Below are positions 5,564 through 10,755 of a DNA stretch of 10,755 nt, one piece after another. The stretch covers positions 1 to 10,755 of the forward strand of contig JAPHUJ010000060.1 of assembly GCA_026193735.1 (NCBI GenBank), written 5' to 3'. This DNA comes from Sulfurovum sp. (GTDB taxonomy: Bacteria > Campylobacterota > Campylobacteria > Campylobacterales > Sulfurovaceae). A program made the position numbers and the translations under genes. Under the pieces are notes generated by a model that was not told the origin of the DNA, searched no databases, and was given only the letters and a program-made list of their open reading frames with translations. How positions within the stretch are numbered: position 1 is the stretch's first letter; each line of letters starts with the position of its first letter.

Positions 5564-7018
5564 CTACTTCTGCCATAGTAATGACCTGAAATATTCAATT
5601 TCGTGGGCAGTGATGATACGGATCATATTTGTTGAGCCACTCACACCGACCGGGTCTCCCGCTGTCAGTATGTAGCGGCTGTCCATATCAAGCACACCGC
5701 GTTTGATACCCTGATCCATTACTTCACTCATCATATGTTCCAAGTTTTTGTCATTAACCATGAAGGCAGGCACAACACCCCAGACTATAGTCAATGCTTG
5801 CGCAGTACGACAATCATGCGTTACCGCATAGATAGGGGTATCTGGGCGGTAACGGGCTATTTTTTTGGCCGATCTTCCCGAAGAGGTAATCGTCAAGATA
5901 CCCGCTGCATCCAGACTTCTACAGAGACGAACAGCCGACTCATTTATTTTATCTGAAGCATCATACATTTGGAAATATGACAAACGATTAAACGGATAAT
6001 TCTCTTCGGTTGCCCGAATAGTATTAACCATAGCCTCCACAGCAAGAACAGGGTTGTGTCCCATAGCACTTTCTTCTGAAAGCATAACTGCATCTGTGCC
6101 GTCCAAAACAGCATTGGCCACATCACTGATCTCTGCACGCGTTGCCGTATCATTTTTGGTCATAGATAGCAGCATCTGTGTTGCCGTTATGACAGGCTTA
6201 CTGGCATCATTCGCTTTTTTAATGATCATTTTCTGAACGGTCGGTACATTATAATAAGGGATTTCAATTCCTAGATCACCCCTTGCGACCATCAATCCAT
6301 CACTCTCTTTCAAGATCTCATCAATATTTTCAACCGCATCAAATTTCTCGATCTTAGCAAAAAGTTGTGTACGTCCATCATATTCATCGATGATAGCACG
6401 TGCTGCACGCATATCCTTGGCATGCTGGACAAAAGAAATAGCCATAAAGTCGACATGGTTTTGCACACCCCACAGCATATCTTCTTTGTCTTTGGAGGTA
6501 AGAACATCGATACCCAGTCTGGTATTGGGAAAATTGACCCCTTTTTTGGAACTCAATACCCCATCGTTCTCAATTCTAACTTTGACATTTTCTGTTGAAA
6601 CTTCGACGACTCTTGAACGAATGATCCCGTCATACATATAGATATACTCACCGACATGGAGTTGATCAAGGATACTTTTTTGGTTGATCGTAAGACGGTA
6701 ATGCCCCTCTGCGACTTTAGCACCGATAATCTCCTCTCTGACAAACTCAACAATATCTCCCACTCTAAGTTCAAAGTCCTCTTCGAGCATACCAACACGG
6801 ATCTTCGGTCCGCTGATGTCCTGTAATACTCCTGTAATAAGTCCGGTATTTTCAATTGCTTCTCTAATGCGCCCAAGTACTTCAGAATGGTAGGCATGTG
6901 TTCCATGACTGAAGTTCAAACGAAAAACATTGACACCCGCAAGCATTAATGCTTCGATCTTTTCCAGTGAATCGGAAGCCGGTCCAAGAGTCGCTAAAAT
7001 TTTAGTACGTTTTTTCAT
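5564..7018 (-). CDS. pyk: Pyruvate kinase, 484 aa
   Basis: Converts phosphoenolpyruvate and ADP to pyruvate and ATP, the last step of glycolysis. The barrel opens with KILATLGPAS (6-15) and NFSHGTHAYH (35-44). A B domain follows (about 75-170). Catalytic and metal residues are Lys222 and Glu224 in AKIEK and Asp248 in ARGDLGIEIP. Then come ATQML (279-283) and DVANAVLDGTDAVML (299-313), and a C-terminal regulatory domain from about 355. Oddities: residues 67-75 read D-I-S-G-P-K-I-R-V, with Lys72 where K+-dependent enzymes have Glu, so K+ independence is predicted; LSEESA replaces the usual LSGETA, and ATQMLLSM the usual ATQMLESM. The gene starts five bases after glgB with only a weak Shine-Dalgarno, suggesting translational coupling. 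Residue-level effects are inference. Confidence 0.96.
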   Translation of the reverse strand: MKKRTKILATLGPASDSLEKIEALMLAGVNVFRLNFSHGTHAYHSEVLGRIREAIENTGLITGVLQDISGPKIRVGMLEEDFELRVGDIVEFVREEIIGAKVAEGHYRLTINQKSILDQLHVGEYIYMYDGIIRSRVVEVSTENVKVRIENDGVLSSKKGVNFPNTRLGIDVLTSKDKEDMLWGVQNHVDFMAISFVQHAKDMRAARAIIDEYDGRTQLFAKIEKFDAVENIDEILKESDGLMVARGDLGIEIPYYNVPTVQKMIIKKANDASKPVITATQMLLSMTKNDTATRAEISDVANAVLDGTDAVMLSEESAMGHNPVLAVEAMVNTIRATEENYPFNRLSYFQMYDASDKINESAVRLCRSLDAAGILTITSSGRSAKKIARYRPDTPIYAVTHDCRTAQALTIVWGVVPAFMVNDKNLEHMMSEVMDQGIKRGVLDMDSRYILTAGDPVGVSGSTNMIRIITAHEIEYFRSLLWQK

Positions 7019-7023
7019 TTCGT

Positions 7024-8952
7024 CTACTTATCAACTATTCGTTTTAAATAAATAACGCCCAAAGGTGGTAAAGTCAGTGTTATCGAGTATTCACGTCCAT
7101 GCATCAGCTCTTTTTGGGCTTTAACAGGTCCGGTATTACCAATATTCCACCCTTCGTAATAGCTCGACTGCGAGTTAAATATCTCGACATATTCACCTGC
7201 ATACGGAACACCCACTCTATACGATTCACGCGTCTCATCCGCAAGGTTACAAAGTACATAAACCGTCTCATCAGGATCATCGCTTTTACGCATAAAACTG
7301 ATACAGTTATGCTGATAGTCTCCATCATCTATCCACTCGAAACCAGCATGTTTCTCATCATATTGATGTAAAGCACGCTCTTGTCGGTAAATAAGATTAA
7401 GATCGCTTACCATCTTCTGTAGCTTAGCGTGTAATGGATTTTCAAGCAAATGCCAATCAAGACTTTTCTCAAAGTTCCATTCGGCGTATTGCGCGATATC
7501 ACCGCCCATAAAGAGCAGTTTTTTACCCGGATGCGCCATCATATAAGCATACATTGCGCGTAAATTTGCGAATTTCTGGTTATTATCTCCGGGCATTTTA
7601 TTGATCAGTGAGCCTTTCATATGTACCACTTCATCATGACTCAACGGCAACATAAAATGCTCATCAAAAGCATACCATAGACTAAAGGTAAGTTGATGAT
7701 GGTGATGCTGACGATGAATAGGATCATAACTCATATATTTGAGCGTGTCATGCATCCAACCCATGTTCCATTTAAAACCAAAACCAAGACCACCAATGCT
7801 GGTCGGACGGGTTACCATCGGCCATGCTGTCGATTCTTCGGCGATCATCATTATGTCTGGAAATGCACTATAGGTACTTTCATTGAGTTTCCGTAAAAAG
7901 TCAACTGCCTCCAGGTTTTCATTGCCACCATATTTATTGGGGATCCACTCACCCTCTTCTCTGGCATAATCAAGATGAAGCATAGAAGCAACCGCATCAA
8001 CTCTTATGCCATCTATATGGTATTTATCAAGCCAGAACATTGCCGAACTTATCAAAAATGATTTAACTTCGTTACGGCCGTAGTTGAAAATGATGCTTCC
8101 CCACTCCTGATGAAATCCCTGTCTTGGGTCTTCATGCTCATATAGAGCCGTCCCGTCAAAATTGATAAGCCCGTGCATATCAACCGCAAAGTGTGAAGGT
8201 ACCCAGTCCATAATGACACCAATGCCGTTTTGGTGCAGGACATCTATCAAATACATCAGATCCTCTGGCTCACCAAAACGCGCCGTAGCAGAAAAATAAC
8301 CGACCACCTGATAACCCCATGATCCAAAATATGGATACTCTGTTAGAGGCATGAACTCAACATGAGTATAGTTCATATACTTAAGATACTCAAGCAGTTC
8401 AACTGCCAATTCTCTGTAAGTAAGATAGCGGTTTTCTTCCTCGACCTTGCGTTTCCACGAACCCAGATGCATTTCATAAACAGAGACTGGAGCATCATGG
8501 GCATTATGCTTATAACGCTTTTTCATCCATCCTTTGTCTTTCCAATCATATCCATCAAGACTCCAAACACGTGAAGCAGACTTTGATGGTTTTTCACTAA
8601 AAAAGGCAAAGGGATCACTTTTTTCATGTACGATATCATGAAACTTTGAAACTATGTGATATTTATAAGTTAGTCCCTCTTCTACTCCTTCTATAAAACC
8701 TTCCCAAATACCTGAGTCATCACTGCGCATTTTGAGAGGATGTGCTTCAATATCATAATTATTAAAATCACCACGAACACTAAGGCGCTCTGCATTAGGT
8801 GCCCAAACTGCGAAATGGATACCAGTTTTTCCCTTGTGCTCCATCTTATGTGCACCAAACTTCTCATACATTTTGGTGTGGCTACCTTGTTTAAAAAGAT
8901 AAATATCGAGTTCGCTCAAATGCGATACATTATAGTAAATCGGGTGTTTCAT
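7024..8952 (-). CDS. glgB: 1,4-alpha-glucan (glycogen) branching enzyme, 642 aa
   Basis: Cuts an alpha-1,4 chain and rejoins the piece through an alpha-1,6 bond to make glycogen branches. An N-terminal CBM48 module (about 40-130, with FAVWAPNAERLSVRGDFNNYD) is followed by a GH13 barrel: EMHLGSW (160-166), the substrate-loop FGSWGYQ (209-215), nucleophile Asp319 in DGIRVDA, acid/base Glu372 in IAEES, and stabilising Asp440 in LSHDEV. A beta-sandwich closes the protein. At 642 aa it is shorter than E. coli GlgB (about 728) because it lacks the extra N-terminal N1 module. AGGAG lies five bases before the ATG and overlaps the glgA stop. Near 482-488 the protein reads MGGDIAQ where MGGEFGQ-like sequence is usual, a Glu-to-Asp change. 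The pyk start follows after five bases. Confidence 0.97.
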   Translation of the reverse strand: MKHPIYYNVSHLSELDIYLFKQGSHTKMYEKFGAHKMEHKGKTGIHFAVWAPNAERLSVRGDFNNYDIEAHPLKMRSDDSGIWEGFIEGVEEGLTYKYHIVSKFHDIVHEKSDPFAFFSEKPSKSASRVWSLDGYDWKDKGWMKKRYKHNAHDAPVSVYEMHLGSWKRKVEEENRYLTYRELAVELLEYLKYMNYTHVEFMPLTEYPYFGSWGYQVVGYFSATARFGEPEDLMYLIDVLHQNGIGVIMDWVPSHFAVDMHGLINFDGTALYEHEDPRQGFHQEWGSIIFNYGRNEVKSFLISSAMFWLDKYHIDGIRVDAVASMLHLDYAREEGEWIPNKYGGNENLEAVDFLRKLNESTYSAFPDIMMIAEESTAWPMVTRPTSIGGLGFGFKWNMGWMHDTLKYMSYDPIHRQHHHHQLTFSLWYAFDEHFMLPLSHDEVVHMKGSLINKMPGDNNQKFANLRAMYAYMMAHPGKKLLFMGGDIAQYAEWNFEKSLDWHLLENPLHAKLQKMVSDLNLIYRQERALHQYDEKHAGFEWIDDGDYQHNCISFMRKSDDPDETVYVLCNLADETRESYRVGVPYAGEYVEIFNSQSSYYEGWNIGNTGPVKAQKELMHGREYSITLTLPPLGVIYLKRIVDK

Positions 8953-8957
8953 AATAG

Positions 8958-8962
8958 CTCCT
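8958..8962 (-). promoter_or_regulatory. Ribosome binding site of glgB, overlapping the glgA stop
   Basis: AGGAG on the minus strand, five bases before the glgB ATG; its first two bases are part of the glgA TAG stop. This tight arrangement favours translation of glgB by ribosomes finishing glgA. Confidence 0.75.
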
Positions 8963-10448
8963 ATTGATGGCTGCTGCTAAGGCGGCCACCGATGATATGA
9001 CGGTAAAGGTCTTCATAACCTTTTGCCGCTTCACTCCAGTCAAAACGTTTTTGCATACCGTTGTGACGTAACTGGTCAAATCCGGTCTTGTCATGATACC
9101 AGGTATCAACGGCCCATTTTACAGTTCCGCTTAGTGCTTCAGGTGTTGCATCATAAAACTTAAAACCTGTACCACTTTTACTTACACTCTCGTAGTTTTC
9201 AATGGTATCATCCAGCCCTCCTGTGGCACGTACAATGGGAACTGTCCCATAACGAAGACTGTAGATCTGATTAAGACCACAAGGCTCAAAAAGTGATGGC
9301 ATTAAAAACATATCACTCCCCGCCTCGATCTGGTGCGCGAGATCATTTTGGTAACCGATATAACAGGCGAATTTTTCCGGATACTTTGAAGCGACATCAG
9401 AGAAAAAATGCTCTGCCCATTTTTCACCGGCACCAAGTAGTACGATCTGTATATCCAGCTCCATCAAATTCCATATAGCTGCAGACAATAGGGTAATTCC
9501 CTTTTGTTCAGCAAGACGGCCGACCAATCCTATCACTGGCACATCAGATCCCTGAGGCAGATTGAACTGTTTTTGTAAGGCTGTTTTACAAACTTCTTTA
9601 CCCGAAAGGTCATTCATATCAAATGTCTTAGGGATAAGAGTGTCCACCGCAGGACTCCACTCATCATAATCCACACCGTTAAGAATACCGTAGAGTTTAT
9701 ACGCCTTATCATTGATCAATCTGTCAAGTCCCCAACCAAACTCAGGTGTGCGGATCTCCTGCGCATATTTTTTACTCACTGCGTTGATCGCATCGGCATG
9801 AACGATCCCGCCTTTAAGCAGGTTTACACCGTCGTATTCTTCAAGCTCATTTGCATTAAAATGTTCCCAGCCAACACCGAGTACATCCATCGTTCCCTTG
9901 TAAAACTTACCTTGATGCTGCAAGTTGTGAATACTCAGCAGTGTTCCTGTATTTTCAAAATCAGGATCAAACGCATATGTTGTATTCAGCAAAACCGGTA
10001 TAGCTGCCGTGTGCCAGTCATTGGCATGAATGACATCAGGTCTGAAATGCAATTTTTTTGCCAGTTGCATAACCGCCTTTGAAAAAAAGATAAAACGGTT
10101 GTCATTGTCCCCGTACCCCTTCCCATCTTCATCATAGAGACCAATTCGTCCAAAAAATCCTTCGTGCTCGATGAAATAGACCGGTACATCACTCCCAGGT
10201 AGAACACCTTCTAAAACACCTGCCCATGCTTCACCCATACTCCCCATAGGAACACCCAATGATCCTTCCAATGGTTTCAAACCATACTTTTCCTTATCAA
10301 CAATGTAATATCGTGGCATTACAACCCGTACATCATGCCCCAAAGCACGTAATGCTTTTGGAAGTGCACCGGCAACATCTGCCAAGCCACCACTCTTTGC
10401 AAAAGGAACAACTTCAGATGCTGCGATCAATATATTTAATTTACCCAT
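8961..10448 (-). CDS. glgA: Glycogen synthase (ADP-glucose type, GT5), 495 aa
   Basis: Transfers glucose from ADP-glucose to the non-reducing end of a growing alpha-1,4-glucan. The N-terminal GT-B half has the signature AASEVVPFAKSGGLADVAGALPK (within 9-31) with substrate-binding Lys18, and HANDWHT at 141-147. The C-terminal half has GLVGRLAEQKG (307-317) with Arg311 and Lys316, and FEPCGLNQ with catalytic Glu388, then GTVPIVRATGGLDDT. Length is close to E. coli GlgA (about 477). The chosen ATG at 10448 starts the family's normal N-terminus MGKLNILIAASE; the frame stays open 24 codons further upstream, but that is coding sequence of the preceding gene. The start overlaps the previous stop in ATGGGTAA, an 8-base overlap, and glgB follows after 8 bases. 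Family assignment is firm; ADP-glucose rather than UDP-glucose use is inferred from the bacterial GT5 motifs. Confidence 0.96.
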   Translation of the reverse strand: MGKLNILIAASEVVPFAKSGGLADVAGALPKALRALGHDVRVVMPRYYIVDKEKYGLKPLEGSLGVPMGSMGEAWAGVLEGVLPGSDVPVYFIEHEGFFGRIGLYDEDGKGYGDNDNRFIFFSKAVMQLAKKLHFRPDVIHANDWHTAAIPVLLNTTYAFDPDFENTGTLLSIHNLQHQGKFYKGTMDVLGVGWEHFNANELEEYDGVNLLKGGIVHADAINAVSKKYAQEIRTPEFGWGLDRLINDKAYKLYGILNGVDYDEWSPAVDTLIPKTFDMNDLSGKEVCKTALQKQFNLPQGSDVPVIGLVGRLAEQKGITLLSAAIWNLMELDIQIVLLGAGEKWAEHFFSDVASKYPEKFACYIGYQNDLAHQIEAGSDMFLMPSLFEPCGLNQIYSLRYGTVPIVRATGGLDDTIENYESVSKSGTGFKFYDATPEALSGTVKWAVDTWYHDKTGFDQLRHNGMQKRFDWSEAAKGYEDLYRHIIGGRLSSSHQ

Positions 10449-10755
10449 GACTTCTCTTTTTTGTAATTTTTTCGTATAGTTTTTGATATGATTTTGCACT
10501 CTCTTGCCAAGAAAAATCACACGACATATTATGCTTTACTATCTTGTTATAATGTGCTTTACTTGTATAAAGTTCTATGGCCTGATCAATAGCTTTTAAA
10601 AATGAAACGGCTTTTAGTTCAGAAAATACGATACCATATCCTTCAACTGTCTTGGCATCAAAATCTTTATAGTGATGTACCGTATCCGCCAAGCCTCCAA
10701 CACGATGGACTATAGGAATCTCTCCATAATGCATTGCGATCATCTGTGCCAATCC
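10441..10755 (-). CDS. C-terminal part of a second GT5 glycogen synthase, cut by the right edge
   Basis: The final 104 residues of a longer protein are visible; the frame is open to the edge, and its first codon here is the Gly of what should be an E-P-C-G-L-type motif. Residues reading GLAQMIAMHYG, PIVHRVGGLADTV and, near the end, FSWQESAKSYQKLYEKI align with 391-407 and 470-486 of the adjacent GlgA, where the same elements occur in the same order. The two are clearly related but far from identical, so this is an old paralogue rather than a recent duplicate. It ends inside the glgA start (8-base overlap) and is presumably translated with it. The catalytic Glu, the N-terminal half and any extra domain lie outside the window, so activity and sugar-nucleotide use cannot be judged. 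Confidence 0.88.
   Translation of the reverse strand, partial: GLAQMIAMHYGEIPIVHRVGGLADTVHHYKDFDAKTVEGYGIVFSELKAVSFLKAIDQAIELYTSKAHYNKIVKHNMSCDFSWQESAKSYQKLYEKITKKRSHG

Noticed and set aside
5416..5598. Open frame of 60 codons on the minus strand across the mgtE-pyk interval
   Set aside because: It overlaps the end of pyk and is the antisense of the pgm remnant; its sequence shows no family motif.
7693..7720. Histidine-coding run in GlgB (residues 416-419) as a metal-binding insertion
   Set aside because: Branching enzymes commonly have a His-rich R-x-x-H-H-x-Q-L-T-F segment here, so this is a small variation of a normal motif.
10449..10520. A 24-residue N-terminal extension of GlgA
   Set aside because: The in-frame ATG at 10520 lies deep in the coding sequence of the preceding glycogen synthase; the family's N-terminus begins at the ATG at 10448.
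1..10755. Mobile element, CRISPR array, phage genes, tRNA or rRNA
   Set aside because: Nearly all bases belong to conserved metabolic genes, and I saw no transposase, spaced repeats, cloverleaf or rRNA-like sequence in the short gaps.

Overview
The window is a compact, moderately AT-rich stretch of bacterial chromosome devoted to central sugar metabolism: glycogen synthesis plus lower glycolysis/gluconeogenesis, with one magnesium transporter. Protein features (the PGK with its ALPTINYCID segment, the GAPDH beginning with an INGTGRIG loop, the very small intergenic gaps) look most like a Campylobacterota (Epsilonproteobacteria) genome of the Sulfurovum/Sulfurimonas type. That placement rests on recalled family resemblance, not on a search. 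I saw no phage, transposon, CRISPR, tRNA or rRNA.

Left part (1-2816): gap (GAPDH) on the minus strand and pgm (phosphoglucomutase) on the plus strand diverge from a 154-bp AT-rich promoter region. A well-spaced ribosome binding site and ATG at the extreme left edge suggest that another minus-strand gene follows gap.

Right part (2836-10755): everything else is on the minus strand. In transcription order, from the right edge: the C-terminal end of a GT5 glycogen synthase cut by the window edge, a complete glgA (8-bp overlap with it), glgB (8-bp gap) and pyk (5-bp gap). A 170-bp interval follows, then mgtE and pgk (23-bp gap). pgk converges on pgm across a short hairpin. The first four genes are packed like one transcription unit linking glycogen building to the last step of glycolysis. 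Pgm supplies or consumes glucose-1-phosphate, and GAPDH, PGK and pyruvate kinase are lower-glycolysis enzymes. ADP-glucose pyrophosphorylase (glgC) and glycogen phosphorylase, also needed for the cycle, are not in the window.

The most informative observation is in the only sizeable non-coding interval of the right part. On the plus strand at 5479-5562 lies a decayed copy of the last 27 codons and stop of pgm, ungapped, 65 of 84 bases identical to 2733-2816, with 12 of 19 differences at third codon positions. It is a fossil of a second pgm that evolved as a protein-coding gene before being deleted. The mgtE-pgk pair is therefore bracketed by two same-orientation pgm 3' ends, recording a past rearrangement. 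The same interval holds two abutting perfect palindromes and a TATAAT box so close to the mgtE start that its mRNA may be leaderless. Other points are residue-level: GAPDH lacks the usual NAD-selecting Asp, pyruvate kinase carries the K+-independent signature, and MgtE lacks the conserved Asn of its pore motif. I do not see an undescribed multi-gene system here.
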